DNA of 64,000 nt from Selenomonas dianae. Its GTDB lineage: Bacteria > Bacillota > Negativicutes > Selenomonadales > Selenomonadaceae. How positions within the stretch are numbered: the first letter of the stretch is position 1; the number at the start of each line of letters is the position of its first letter. Under the pieces are notes generated by a model, which saw only the letters and a program-made list of their open reading frames with translations, had not been told where the DNA came from and searched no databases. Shown here one piece after another: positions 27,768-37,071 of the stretch. Location of the stretch: positions 2,160,001 to 2,224,000 of the forward strand of contig NZ_CP128650.1 of assembly GCF_030644225.1 (NCBI RefSeq). Reading direction: 5' to 3'. The position numbers were made by a program, and so were the translations under genes.

Positions 27768-30700
27768 ATGATCAGTTACTATCTGCGCGACGAGGAAATG
27801 ACACGCTATATCGAGCGGCTGAAGGCAGGGTTTGATGCGCTGAACCCACAGAGCCAAAAGCTGCTCAATTTCCTTTTTTTCCGTACGGACGAAAAGGGCA
27901 ATCCCGACTACGACTGGGACATCGCCGTGACAAACTTCCGCCGCAACAAGAAGGATGTGGTCTGCACGGTCGATGATGACGTGCTGCCGCCCGCGCTGTA
28001 TCCCGCCTTTGATCTGATGATGGGTGAGGATCTGCGCAGGGATCTCGTCGCTATGGCGCACAACCTCGCCGCCTATCCCTATACGAACCGCTACTACCGT
28101 CGTCTCGTCCGCTCGCATGACTATCACCAGCATGTCGGTCGCATTTGGAATCTGGTCGAGCAGCTTGTGCGCGAGTACGCCTCAGGAAAGAACTTCCTGC
28201 AGCTCCTGCGCAGGGAGTACGATGTGGAGAGGTACGGCAGCAGCTTCCTCCCGCCCGAGCAGATCGCCGTATGGATCGACCGTGGGGACGCGGAGACCAT
28301 CGCCATCATCCGCGATATGCTCCTCAGTGAGAACAATACGAACGTGCTCACCTACGACATTTTCCGCGCCATCTTCAAGTCACAGAGTACCGAACTCGTG
28401 GAACTCGTCGGCAAACTCCTGCTCGCGGGGAAGCTACAGGAGGGACTGCGGCAGGCGATCTGTGAGACGATGGACTGCGGGCGGCAGGAGCACTTCGTCT
28501 CCATGATGGGGCTGATCGAGGAGCACAACCTCATCCGCTTCTCGTCCGTGCGCCGCGCCATCGCGACGACCATCGGCATCGGCACGGACAGCGAGCGCGT
28601 GGACAAGAAGCTCCTCGCGCTCATGATGCGCGTGCTGCGCGACCCTGCGGAGGCGGACACGCTCCTTCGCAGTGAGGACAATGTCGAGGCGATGGTCGGG
28701 CTGTGGAGCAAGGGCGTACACGACCTCACAGAACTCATCACCGGCATGGAGGCGATCATCGCGGAGGGACGGCCGCACTCCGTCCTGCTCGTTTCGTACT
28801 TCCTGCACGCCCTACAGGACGGCGCATACGAGCGGCGCATTGCAAAGCGCGTTCTCCTCGGCATCACGGACGCGGAACTCAGTGCGGCGGATATGCAGAA
28901 AATCGCCTGCTATCTGTCCTATGTGACGGGCGATTTCTACATCCTGCGGGAACTCGACGACTTCGTCAAAAAGTTCGACGCACAGGCATATTTCGCGGAC
29001 GCAGAGGAGGCCACGCGTTTCTTCGACCTCTGTGAACGCGCCCACGCACGCATGAAGCGCAAGGAGGAGGAATACCGTCCGTGCATTTTCCCGTGGTACG
29101 GGGTGACGCTGACAAAGGAAGCGCTGTCCAATGCGATGGTGCTCGCCGCCCTCTGTGCCGGCACTGCGCTGACGGATCGCGTCGCGCCCATCCTCCCCGC
29201 CTGCTACACGGGACAGCGGGCTGCGCCGCTCCTGCTCAAAGCGCCGATGAGCGCCGTGCAGGAGAAGGCGCTCATCGACCTCCTGCGCCAAGCCCCCGAG
29301 ACGGCGGCAGAGATCATCCGCAAAAATCCCACAGCGGCAGCGGCGGAGGAGGCAGGCACCGGCTTCGTCCCGCGCCACCGTACAGAGATCGCCGCCCTGC
29401 TGCGGCTGAAAAATACAGCGACGCGCCGCACGGTGCTCGACCTCCTCTACACGCAGGAGGACGAATTGCTCCGCACAAGCATCGCAGACCTCCTCGCGCA
29501 GAAGGACGTGATGAAGCGTCTCGGCGCACTTGACCTCCTCCTACGCTGCAAGGCGGACGGGCGCCTCACACAGGAGGATCTGCTCTCCCTCGCGCACGGG
29601 ATCAAGTCGCCTACCTCGGATGAACAGGTGCTGATCGACGAGCTGTCGAGCAGCGCGGGGGCGGACGCACAGGAGCAGGAGCTGTATGACGCGTCCTATA
29701 CGCCGGATTTCAACATCGAAATCACGGATGCGGCAAATACGGACGGTGTGACGGGCGGCTACGATGCGGCGACGAAAAACGTCCGCGTCGTCAACACGCT
29801 CACGCTCAAAGACATATTTCCGCGCACGGACGAGGAACTGCTTGCCATCGTCACGAAGCTGAACACGCTCTATGCGAAACACGAGGACTACGAGTACAAG
29901 AGCCGCTGGATCGGCAGAGAGGAGACGACGCTTGCGGCGGGCTTTTACGAACGGGCAGACGCAGAGCACGCGAAGGACGCGCCCGAGCATATCGGGCGCT
30001 ATCCGCTCGCCGAAGTCTGGGAGGAGTTTTACGCGCAGGAAATCGTGGACTTCCCCACGCTCTATCAGCTCGCCATCGCGCTCCGTATGCCAAAGGCGGA
30101 GGACGCATTCTTTACCGAGGGTCTGACGCGCATTACGGAGCGGGACTGGACGGCGTTCCCCGCCGCCCTCGCCGCGCAGAAGCTGAGTTACTTCGGCGAG
30201 GGGTACGTCGGACGGCAGACGGGGAAAAACGTCATCCGCGTGCTCTATGAAACGCACGCCGAGGAGAACCGCTCGTTTGTCTTTGCGGCAGGGCTGCTTC
30301 TGATGAGCCGCGCCTATGAATGCTTTGACGAAAAACTCTTTCTCGTGGAGTACAAGAATCAGTGGCGCACAGGGAACACGCGCCAGATCATGCACCATAC
30401 TGCGCTCATGCAGACCGCCCTGCACGGTGCGCGGCTCTATCAGGGGGCGGCGGAATTCGCACAGTCTTACGCCCTGCGGTACCGCATGATGGAGCGGCTC
30501 GAAGCACAGCTTCTGCGCACGGAGCAGGAGCCGGAATCCGGCATGGTCGGCATCATCGAGCACGCGCAGGCACATCTCCTCGGCATGGTGGAGAAGGACG
30601 CATTCTACAAGATGCTCCTCGGCACGCAGGCGGACGGGATGAGTGAGGACGCGGCACGCAAACAAAAAGCAGTGGAAACGAATCGCGTGCAGGTACTCGA

Positions 30701-32891
30701 ACGCTATCGCAGCGGCAAACTGCCAAACCCAAGTGATCCCGAATTTAGAGGAGCACAGACGGAGGACGTGCTCGCCTTTGTCAAGGAGGAGGGGCAGCGG
30801 GTCATCGACTGCATCGTCACGGCAGAACTGCGGCGCGGCGACACGCCCGCACGCCACTCCGCCGCCGTGCGCAGCATTCTCCGCGTCGAGGGCATCCCGA
30901 CGCTCGTGCGCATCCTACAGGCGCTCGGTGCGCTGAAACTCGACCGCGGCAGTTGGTACTACGGATCGAACGAGGCAAAGGCATCGACCCTCAGCCACCT
31001 ACTGAAAGTCTCCCACCCGCGTGCGGGCGAGACGGCGGCAGACCTAAAGGCGGCTCTCTCGGGAACAGGCATCACGGAGCAGCGTCTCGTCGAAGTTGCA
31101 ATGTACGCGCCGCAGTGGATCCCGCTCATCGAGGCGCACCTCGGCTGGCGCGGCATGGCGAGCGGCTGCTACTACTTCCAAGCGCACATGAGCGACATCC
31201 CGAAGGATCGCGAGAGCATGATCGCCAAATACACGCCCATCCCCATCGAGGATCTGAAGGAGGGCGCATTCGATATTGACTGGTTCCGCACGGCGTACAA
31301 GGAGCTGGGCAAGGCGCATTTCGACCTCCTCTACGAGAGCGCGAAATACATCTCCGACGGCGCGAAGCACGCGCGGGCGCGCAAATTCGCCGATGCCGTA
31401 CGCGGCGTGATGAAGCTCGCGGACGTGGAGAAGGAAATCGCGGCAAAGCGCAACAAAGATCTCGTCCTGTGCTGCGGGCTGATCCCGCTGAAACGCGCAC
31501 GGGAGAAGGACATGCTCGCACGCTACGCATTCCTGCAAAACTTCCTCAAGGAGAGCCGCCAGTTCGGTGCACAACGGCGCGCGAGCGAGGGCAAGGCGGT
31601 CGAGATCGCCCTCTCGAACCTCGCGCGTGCCTGCGGTTTTGACGATGTGACACGCCTCGTATGGACGGCGGAGACAGAGCTCATCAAGGCGCACGCCGCC
31701 CATTTCACCCCGAAGGAGGTCGATGGTGTCGAGCTGTGGCTCTCCGTCGCAGAGGACGGCGCCGTCTCCCTCTCCTGCACCAAGGGCGGAAAACCGCTGA
31801 AATCCATCCCCGCCAAGCTGAAAAAGAACGCCTACGTGCTCGAACTGAAGGAAGCGGAGAAGAACCTGCGGGAGCAGTACCGCCGTGCGCGGAAGATGCT
31901 CGAAGAGATGATGGAGGACGGCACGCCGCTCCTCGCCCGCGAGATCGCAAACGTCATGGAGTACAACCCCGTCATCGCGCCGCTCCTAAAGCCACTCGTC
32001 TTTTGCGCGGGGAATGCGCTCGGCTTCTACGCGGACGGCGCACTCGTCGCACCCGACGGCACGCGCACCGAGGTCGCGGGCGACACGAAGCTGAAAATCG
32101 CCCACGCGCTCGATCTCTATGAGAGCGGCACATGGGCGGCGTATCAGAAGTATCTCTTTGAAAAGGGCATCCGTCAGCCGTTCAAGCAGGTGTTCCGCGA
32201 ACTGTATGTCAAGACGGCGGACGAACACGGCAAGGAAACGAGCCGTCGCTACGCGGGACACCAGATCCAGCCCGCCAAAACCGTCGCGCTGCTCAAGACG
32301 CGCCGCTGGGTCGTCGATGGCGAGGAGGGCTTGCAGCGCGTCTACTACAAGGCGAACATCATCGCACGCATCTACGCGCTCGCCGACTGGTTCTCGCCCG
32401 CCGACATCGAGGCACCCACGCTCGAATGGGTGGACTTCTTCGACCGCAAGACGTTCAAGAAATTGCCCATTGACGATGTACCCGACCTCGTCTTTACCGA
32501 GGTCATGCGTGACGTCGATCTCGTCGTCTCCGTCGCGCACGTCGGCGGTGTCGATCCCGAGGCAAGCCACTCGACCGTCGAGATGCGCCGCGCCATCGTG
32601 CAGTACAGTCTCCCGCTCTTTAAGCTCGACAACGTACGGCTCGAAGGCTCGCACGCACACATCCACGGAACGCTCGGCGACTACACCGTCCACCTCGGCA
32701 GCGGCGTCGTGCAGCAGAAGGCGGGCGCGATGATAAACGTGCTGCCCGTCCACAGCCAGCACCGTGGGCGGCTCTTCCTGCCGTTCCTCGACGAGGATCC
32801 GAAAACGGCGGAGATCGTGTCCAAAATCGTCCTTTTCGCGGAGGACGGAAAAATCAAAGACCCGTTCATCTTGGAGCAGATCAAACGCTGA
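27768..32891 (+). CDS. Giant DUF4132/DUF5724-type protein
   Basis: A 1707-residue soluble protein starting at ATG 27768, six bases after GGAGG. The N-terminal two thirds are helical-repeat-like (HEAT/ARM-like segments such as LLDLLYTQEDELLRTSIADLLAQKDVMKRLGALDLLL are visible). The C-terminal third (roughly 1370-1700) matches what I know of DUF4132: helix-rich, with WVVDGEEGLQRVYYK, and ending in VSKIVLFAEDGKIKDPFI. The family includes E. coli YehI; its biochemical function is not established. GC-rich throughout, unlike the neighbouring ATPase. It may have no link to the divergent defence locus. Confidence 0.75.
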   Translation: MISYYLRDEEMTRYIERLKAGFDALNPQSQKLLNFLFFRTDEKGNPDYDWDIAVTNFRRNKKDVVCTVDDDVLPPALYPAFDLMMGEDLRRDLVAMAHNLAAYPYTNRYYRRLVRSHDYHQHVGRIWNLVEQLVREYASGKNFLQLLRREYDVERYGSSFLPPEQIAVWIDRGDAETIAIIRDMLLSENNTNVLTYDIFRAIFKSQSTELVELVGKLLLAGKLQEGLRQAICETMDCGRQEHFVSMMGLIEEHNLIRFSSVRRAIATTIGIGTDSERVDKKLLALMMRVLRDPAEADTLLRSEDNVEAMVGLWSKGVHDLTELITGMEAIIAEGRPHSVLLVSYFLHALQDGAYERRIAKRVLLGITDAELSAADMQKIACYLSYVTGDFYILRELDDFVKKFDAQAYFADAEEATRFFDLCERAHARMKRKEEEYRPCIFPWYGVTLTKEALSNAMVLAALCAGTALTDRVAPILPACYTGQRAAPLLLKAPMSAVQEKALIDLLRQAPETAAEIIRKNPTAAAAEEAGTGFVPRHRTEIAALLRLKNTATRRTVLDLLYTQEDELLRTSIADLLAQKDVMKRLGALDLLLRCKADGRLTQEDLLSLAHGIKSPTSDEQVLIDELSSSAGADAQEQELYDASYTPDFNIEITDAANTDGVTGGYDAATKNVRVVNTLTLKDIFPRTDEELLAIVTKLNTLYAKHEDYEYKSRWIGREETTLAAGFYERADAEHAKDAPEHIGRYPLAEVWEEFYAQEIVDFPTLYQLAIALRMPKAEDAFFTEGLTRITERDWTAFPAALAAQKLSYFGEGYVGRQTGKNVIRVLYETHAEENRSFVFAAGLLLMSRAYECFDEKLFLVEYKNQWRTGNTRQIMHHTALMQTALHGARLYQGAAEFAQSYALRYRMMERLEAQLLRTEQEPESGMVGIIEHAQAHLLGMVEKDAFYKMLLGTQADGMSEDAARKQKAVETNRVQVLERYRSGKLPNPSDPEFRGAQTEDVLAFVKEEGQRVIDCIVTAELRRGDTPARHSAAVRSILRVEGIPTLVRILQALGALKLDRGSWYYGSNEAKASTLSHLLKVSHPRAGETAADLKAALSGTGITEQRLVEVAMYAPQWIPLIEAHLGWRGMASGCYYFQAHMSDIPKDRESMIAKYTPIPIEDLKEGAFDIDWFRTAYKELGKAHFDLLYESAKYISDGAKHARARKFADAVRGVMKLADVEKEIAAKRNKDLVLCCGLIPLKRAREKDMLARYAFLQNFLKESRQFGAQRRASEGKAVEIALSNLARACGFDDVTRLVWTAETELIKAHAAHFTPKEVDGVELWLSVAEDGAVSLSCTKGGKPLKSIPAKLKKNAYVLELKEAEKNLREQYRRARKMLEEMMEDGTPLLAREIANVMEYNPVIAPLLKPLVFCAGNALGFYADGALVAPDGTRTEVAGDTKLKIAHALDLYESGTWAAYQKYLFEKGIRQPFKQVFRELYVKTADEHGKETSRRYAGHQIQPAKTVALLKTRRWVVDGEEGLQRVYYKANIIARIYALADWFSPADIEAPTLEWVDFFDRKTFKKLPIDDVPDLVFTEVMRDVDLVVSVAHVGGVDPEASHSTVEMRRAIVQYSLPLFKLDNVRLEGSHAHIHGTLGDYTVHLGSGVVQQKAGAMINVLPVHSQHRGRLFLPFLDEDPKTAEIVSKIVLFAEDGKIKDPFILEQIKR

Positions 32892-32975
32892 CTCCTATCG
32901 TCTGACGGTCGGGCGTTGTATGAAGTTTTTAGCTTCGTGCAACAGCCCCGCCGCGAGACGAATCAGCTGCACAAA

Positions 32976-33029
32976 AAAACCGCAGAAAACTCAATCGGTC
33001 ATTCCACCGACTCAGCTTTCTGCGGTTTT
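32976..33029. terminator. Bidirectional terminator after the giant-protein gene
   Basis: AAACCGCAGAAA (32977-32988) pairs with TTTCTGCGGTTT (33017-33028); an inner CGGT/ACCG stem adds stability. A- and T-runs flank it, so it can end transcription from both sides. Confidence 0.85.
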
Positions 33030-33080
33030 CGTTTGCAGTTCTATGCAGTTGTTCAGATGTATCCCCTCCTGTGAGAAGAT

Positions 33081-33416
33081 CTACGCCGACGCCGCCTCGG
33101 CATCGGTCGCGGGGCGATGTCCCCCCAGCTCGACAACATATGCGTCGCCGAACATCTCGCGCGTTGCGTCCACGCGGATATCCTCTTCCAACGCACGTAG
33201 CGAACGCGTCAATCCCTCGATGTCGAGCTTGTACGCCTCACTGTCCATGCGGTGCAGCTGCCGGATCTGCTCCCGATAGGCAAGCCGCTGCGCACGCATC
33301 CCCTCGAAGAGATCGTCATCCTTCGCGGGATAGACCGCCGACGCCTGCACCATCGCATGAATCGGAATCCGTTTCGCCGGATCGTCCAGCACTGATGCGA
33401 GTGATATGACTGCCAT
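33081..33416 (-). CDS. Unrecognised 111-residue protein
   Basis: ATG 33416 is preceded by GAGGTG at six bases; a GTG at 33425 overlaps that site and is less likely. The protein is soluble and charged, with a helical middle (MRAQRLAYREQIRQLHRMDSEAYK and LEGL-like heptads) that may form a coiled coil, and an Ala-rich end. No family recognised. It is a single-gene unit between a terminator and a candidate small-RNA region. Confidence 0.65.
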   Translation of the reverse strand: MAVISLASVLDDPAKRIPIHAMVQASAVYPAKDDDLFEGMRAQRLAYREQIRQLHRMDSEAYKLDIEGLTRSLRALEEDIRVDATREMFGDAYVVELGGHRPATDAEAASA

Positions 33417-33597
33417 TACAGCCACCTCATTTCCTTATGAGTATTCTTGGTCGTATCGCTCCTTTGTACGACCTGCTCAGACACTTCCATTGTCCATATT
33501 TATTATAAAAAAAATCTCAGTCATTGAACATAGGGCTTTCTTCCCATTTTCACGCAATTCCTCCGATAAAATTCTCTATAAAATTTTCTTCCCGCTA

Positions 33598-33742
33598 TTG
33601 AAATTCATTCTCTCATGTGGTATAGTATCCACAGGCTTTCAAGAGAAGCGGTATCCCGCGGAAGGGATACGGTTTCCGGAGCTCTCCTAAAATATAATAC
33701 ACAGCAAAAACAGCCCGCAACTGCTCATTGCGGGCTGTTTTT
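33598..33742 (+). ncRNA. Candidate small RNA (promoter 33598-33626, transcript about 33633-33742)
   Basis: TTGAAA (33598-33603), a 17-bp spacer and TATAGT (33621-33626) make a good promoter on the plus strand. The inferred transcript has a GTATCCC/GGGATAC hairpin and ends in a perfect terminator at 33706-33742 with a T-run. No ribosome-binding site or convincing reading frame is present, so a regulatory RNA of about 110 nt is the simplest reading. Confidence 0.45.
33706..33742. terminator. Perfect bidirectional terminator
   Basis: AAAAACAGCCCGCAA (33706-33720) pairs without mismatch with TTGCGGGCTGTTTTT (33728-33742) across a 7-base loop. It closes the haemerythrin series on the minus strand and the candidate small RNA on the plus strand. 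Confidence 0.9.
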
Positions 33743-33802
33743 GTGCGCTCCGTATGCGCCCGTGCGGTACCTGCAAAGGTGCCGCGCGGATGCAGTACGC
33801 CG

Positions 33803-34210
33803 TTACTGTGCAGCGGATTTGCGCGGGAGCTTGCAGTCGCGCCCCTTGATGTGATCATAGAGCCAACGCGCGAGGAAGTCGAGAATCTTCAACAGGTATT
33901 CCTGCTGATTCTCATCGACGGCACTAAGATCGACCTCGGCGACCTTTTTCATGAAGCGCAGGTGCAGGGCGCGGTGACTGAACCGATGCGGATCCTTGAC
34001 GCTCTCCCCATATGCCTCCTCATGCGCGAAATGCGTCCCCGCATAGGCGGCGAGCTCATTCAAGATGGCGACGATCTTGTCGTATTTATCGTCCGAGGTA
34101 TCCCCCATCACGAGCTCATAGCATTCATTTGTCAGATCGAACAGTTTTTTGTGCTGCGCGTCCACAGACGCAATCCCCGTCAGATAGTCGTCGGTAAACT
34201 CGTATTTCAT
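33803..34210 (-). CDS. Bacteriohaemerythrin with a full ligand set
   Basis: A 135-residue single-domain haemerythrin. All seven di-iron ligands are in place: H20, H60, E64, H79, H83, H120 and D125. Such proteins bind O2 or NO reversibly and may deliver, store or scavenge them in a microaerophile or anaerobe. It is the last gene of a minus-strand series starting at cinA, and a second haemerythrin lies 74 bp upstream. Confidence 0.92.
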   Translation of the reverse strand: MKYEFTDDYLTGIASVDAQHKKLFDLTNECYELVMGDTSDDKYDKIVAILNELAAYAGTHFAHEEAYGESVKDPHRFSHRALHLRFMKKVAEVDLSAVDENQQEYLLKILDFLARWLYDHIKGRDCKLPRKSAAQ

Positions 34211-34284
34211 GACTGCCCATTCCCTCTTCCTCTGCCATTTCTTCCCTGTATTTTCCCGCAGCGGCGCAGTCCCCTATGTGCCGC

Positions 34285-34989
34285 CTATTTTTTCTTGGTC
34301 TTCTTTTCCTTTGCGGCGGTCTCCTTCTTCGGCTTCGCCGCCTTTTTCTTGGCGGCAGGAGACTCGTCCTCGGGCTCCGGCGCAGCTGGCTCCTCCGGTG
34401 CCGGGCTGTCAGCAGCCTCTGCCGGGGCATCTGCCACAGGTTCGGGGGCGGCAGGTGCGGAGGACTCCTCCGTCGCTGCGGCGGGAGGTTCCGCACCGCG
34501 CTCCGTCACAGGGGGTTCTGCCTGCTGTTCCTCCTGCGTCGCAGCAGACTCTTCCGCACGCGCCGCCGCAGACGCTCTCTGCGCAGCGATGTCCTCCTCC
34601 CGTGGAATGCGGCAGTCCATGCCCTTGATATGGCCATAGAGCCATTGCGCGAGGAAGTCGAGGAGCTTCAGCAGGTACTCCTGCTGGTTCTCGTCGATGT
34701 CGTCGAGGTTGATCCCGCTGAGTTTCTGGATGAAGCGCAGATGCTGATAGCGTTCGCTGAAGCGGCGTTCGTACTGAATGCGCTCCATATACTCTTCCTC
34801 GTGGGCAAAATGCGTCGCCGCATAGTTGCGCAACTCATCGAGGAGGGCAACGATCTTGTCAAAGCGATCCACCGCCGCATCGTCCATCACGAGTTCATAG
34901 CATTCATTGGCAATCTCAAAGAGCCGCGCGTGCTCCTTGTCGATCTCCCCGATGCCCGTCAAATAGTCTTTTGTGAATTCATATTTCAT
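34285..34989 (-). CDS. Haemerythrin-domain protein with Pro/Ala/Glu-rich and lysine-rich tail
   Basis: A 234-residue paralogue of its neighbour. The first 130 residues are the haemerythrin domain, with H20, H60, E64, H83, H120 and D125 kept but glutamate (E79) where the neighbour has ligand H79. Residues of about 135-215 are low-complexity Ala/Pro/Glu, and the end is lysine-rich (KKETAAKEKKTKKK). The tail suggests binding to an acidic partner such as nucleic acid or the cell surface (inference). The changed ligand could shift the chemistry from O2 binding to oxidation or sensing. ATG follows GGAGAAC; the gene is 12 bp from the previous stop. Confidence 0.85.
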   Translation of the reverse strand: MKYEFTKDYLTGIGEIDKEHARLFEIANECYELVMDDAAVDRFDKIVALLDELRNYAATHFAHEEEYMERIQYERRFSERYQHLRFIQKLSGINLDDIDENQQEYLLKLLDFLAQWLYGHIKGMDCRIPREEDIAAQRASAAARAEESAATQEEQQAEPPVTERGAEPPAAATEESSAPAAPEPVADAPAEAADSPAPEEPAAPEPEDESPAAKKKAAKPKKETAAKEKKTKKK

Positions 34990-35001
34990 GTTCTGTTCTC
35001 C

Positions 35002-35700
35002 TTAATCCCAACCCTGAAGTTCCCAATACCGTTCCGCCGCATCGACAAAGGCATAGAATCCGTTCGCCCGCGCGGTGTCCGTCATGATGCGTGTGAGTTT
35101 CCACCGCCCGCTCTCCTGCCGCACCAGCTCCATCGTAACGGAGCCCTCGGGCAAAAGCCGGCCATTCTCCGCAGCGTCGCCGTGTATGCGGCAGAGAACT
35201 AACGCACGGTCTCCCGCGATGACGGCGGGCTCCATGTCCATCGTATAGTGCGCGGCAAACGCACGCATCTCATCCGAGATCCAACGTGCATTGCCGTCCT
35301 CCTTCGTCACGGGTACACGGTGCGCGTCGAAGTAGAAATCCAACGCCATCCGTGCCGCATCCATGTGCTCTGCACGGTGCTGTGCCATGTAGTCCCGCAT
35401 AAAGGCAGAATCGTGACGAAAAAACCAATCGGATGGATGCCGCTCGTGGAGCACCTCGATATTGTCCGCGAGGAGCGCGGCCGTATCCGCATACATCGTT
35501 TCGAGCACGGCATCCTCGTCAACGTATGTGTCAAAGAGCTGCCGATCCTCGGTGCGGACGGCGTGCGCGATCTGCATGAGCGCCGCCTCTGGCGTACGGT
35601 CGCGCCAATCGGCATAGACCGTATATGCCCCACCCAAAAATACGAGCGTGAGGAGGAGGATCGCACGGCGGCGCAGTCGTTGTATTATAGCGTGTCCCAT
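35002..35700 (-). CDS. Membrane-anchored protein of unknown function
   Basis: A 232-residue protein. Residues 11-30 (RRAILLLTLVFLGGAYTVYA) form one membrane span or uncleaved signal after an Arg-rich start, so most of the chain lies outside the cytoplasm. The rest has the look of an NTF2-like/DUF2939-type fold (TPEAALMQIAHAVRTEDRQLFDTYVD near the start), but I cannot fix the family. Its ATG lies three bases after the SGNH hydrolase stop, so the two are co-translated. Confidence 0.6.
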   Translation of the reverse strand: MGHAIIQRLRRRAILLLTLVFLGGAYTVYADWRDRTPEAALMQIAHAVRTEDRQLFDTYVDEDAVLETMYADTAALLADNIEVLHERHPSDWFFRHDSAFMRDYMAQHRAEHMDAARMALDFYFDAHRVPVTKEDGNARWISDEMRAFAAHYTMDMEPAVIAGDRALVLCRIHGDAAENGRLLPEGSVTMELVRQESGRWKLTRIMTDTARANGFYAFVDAAERYWELQGWD

Positions 35701-35703
35701 CGG

Positions 35704-37071
35704 TTATTTCCCATCTGCTTTCAGCATCCGCACGCGCCGCTCGGCCGCCCCCGCCGCGAAGGCAAAGTGTTCGCGCAGATACGCATCCACGCGTTCGCCG
35801 ATGTATTTCTTGCCCATGAGATCGGGATGCAGACCGTCGGTCGTGTACTCCGCCTCAAGTTCGCTGTGCGCGTCTGCGAGGGTGCGTGCAACCTCGATGT
35901 GGAACTCCTGCTGCATGACCCAGTCATTGATGTATTCCTGATGCTCGTACCAGTCCTCCGGCGGCGGCGTGATGTCCATGCGTGCGGTCATCAGCGCGGG
36001 GCGGATGGGCGTCGGGGTCAGGAAAACCGGCGTGATGCCGTGCGCAGCGCATTTTTCACGCAGGGCGATGAGATTGTCCACGCTCTTTGCCGCGTCAATG
36101 CCGACACGGTAGTCGTTGACCCCGCCCATGATGAGGAGGACGCGCGGGGCAAAGGGCAGTACGTCGTGCTCAAACCGCGCCAGCATCGCCGCCGTTGTAT
36201 CGCCGCTGTGACCGAGATTCTTCACGGGAACGGAGCAGTACGTCTCCCAGTCATAGATGCGGTACGAGGGCGGCGTTGTGATCGCGCCGCCGCCGTGCGT
36301 GATGCTGTCCCCGAGCGCCGCGATCGGCACGGGTTCTGCGACGGTGAACGTCCCATAGTCCGACCACGCCGAGAGCGGCTCGCCCTCCTGCGTCACGCCG
36401 CGCACGCGATAGAGATAGATGCCGGGCACGGTAAACGGCATCTCGTCATAGACATCATACTCATTCGCCTGCAAGGTGTGCAGGTAGCGATCGGCGTCCG
36501 CCGTACGGCGGTAGACCTCGACCTCATGATGTCGCTGCCCCGCGAGCGGGATCCACGAATAGACCGGGTAGAGCGGCGCATACGGCATTTCCGCGTACTC
36601 GTCGGTGAGCACAGGCGCAGGGGACTGCGCCGTCTCCCCGCGTACCGAACGCGGCTCGGATGCCCGCCCGAGCGGCACGCCGTCGTAGTCCAGCGGCTGC
36701 ACGCTCCAGTAGAGGCCGTCCGCCGTACCATACGCCAACAGCGGGAGGTGAAGTCCCGTCGTATAGACACGCTCCATTGTTTCAATCACGGACATACGCC
36801 CGTCCGGCTCCGCACGCAGAACGCGCACGGCATAGCGCACCGCACCCGAAACGGGTTCCCAGCGCAGGAGCACCGTCTCCGGCGTCGCCTCCTGCGGCGG
36901 AATGCGCTGCATCTCCGCCGTGATCTCCTGCATGGCACGCTTCGCCTCCCCCGTGATCTGCGCACTGTGGCGCGGCACTGTTTTTGCGCCCGCCGCAGCC
37001 GGCATGGCGGTCAGCATCATCAAAACGGCAAGGAGCGCCCCAACGCCCCGCCCGAATCCCCCAAATCGCAT
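35704..37071 (-). CDS. Secreted SGNH/GDSL-family hydrolase
   Basis: A 455-residue exported protein. Residues 1-29 are a signal peptide ending AAAGA. Residues of about 65-250 look like fibronectin-type or similar beta modules (WEPVSGAVRYAVRVL). The catalytic domain follows, with GDSIT (nucleophile Ser), GGVND and DGLHPD (Asp/His pair), as in lipases, acetylxylan esterases and peptidoglycan or polysaccharide O-acetyl esterases. Substrate unknown; an exported ester hydrolase acting on surface or dietary polysaccharide is likely. Its start codon directly abuts the cinA stop. Confidence 0.85.
   Translation of the reverse strand: MRFGGFGRGVGALLAVLMMLTAMPAAAGAKTVPRHSAQITGEAKRAMQEITAEMQRIPPQEATPETVLLRWEPVSGAVRYAVRVLRAEPDGRMSVIETMERVYTTGLHLPLLAYGTADGLYWSVQPLDYDGVPLGRASEPRSVRGETAQSPAPVLTDEYAEMPYAPLYPVYSWIPLAGQRHHEVEVYRRTADADRYLHTLQANEYDVYDEMPFTVPGIYLYRVRGVTQEGEPLSAWSDYGTFTVAEPVPIAALGDSITHGGGAITTPPSYRIYDWETYCSVPVKNLGHSGDTTAAMLARFEHDVLPFAPRVLLIMGGVNDYRVGIDAAKSVDNLIALREKCAAHGITPVFLTPTPIRPALMTARMDITPPPEDWYEHQEYINDWVMQQEFHIEVARTLADAHSELEAEYTTDGLHPDLMGKKYIGERVDAYLREHFAFAAGAAERRVRMLKADGK

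Larger units (their letters stand above)
33417..33802. other. Intergenic region with a candidate small RNA
   Basis: This 386-bp gap has an AT-rich part (33430-33600) without features and then a promoter-hairpin-terminator series on the plus strand (33598-33742), listed separately. No protein gene is evident. Confidence 0.6.

Noticed and set aside
33615-33854. 79-codon plus-strand frame over the candidate small RNA
   Set aside because: Runs through a perfect terminator and into the haemerythrin gene; no ribosome-binding site.
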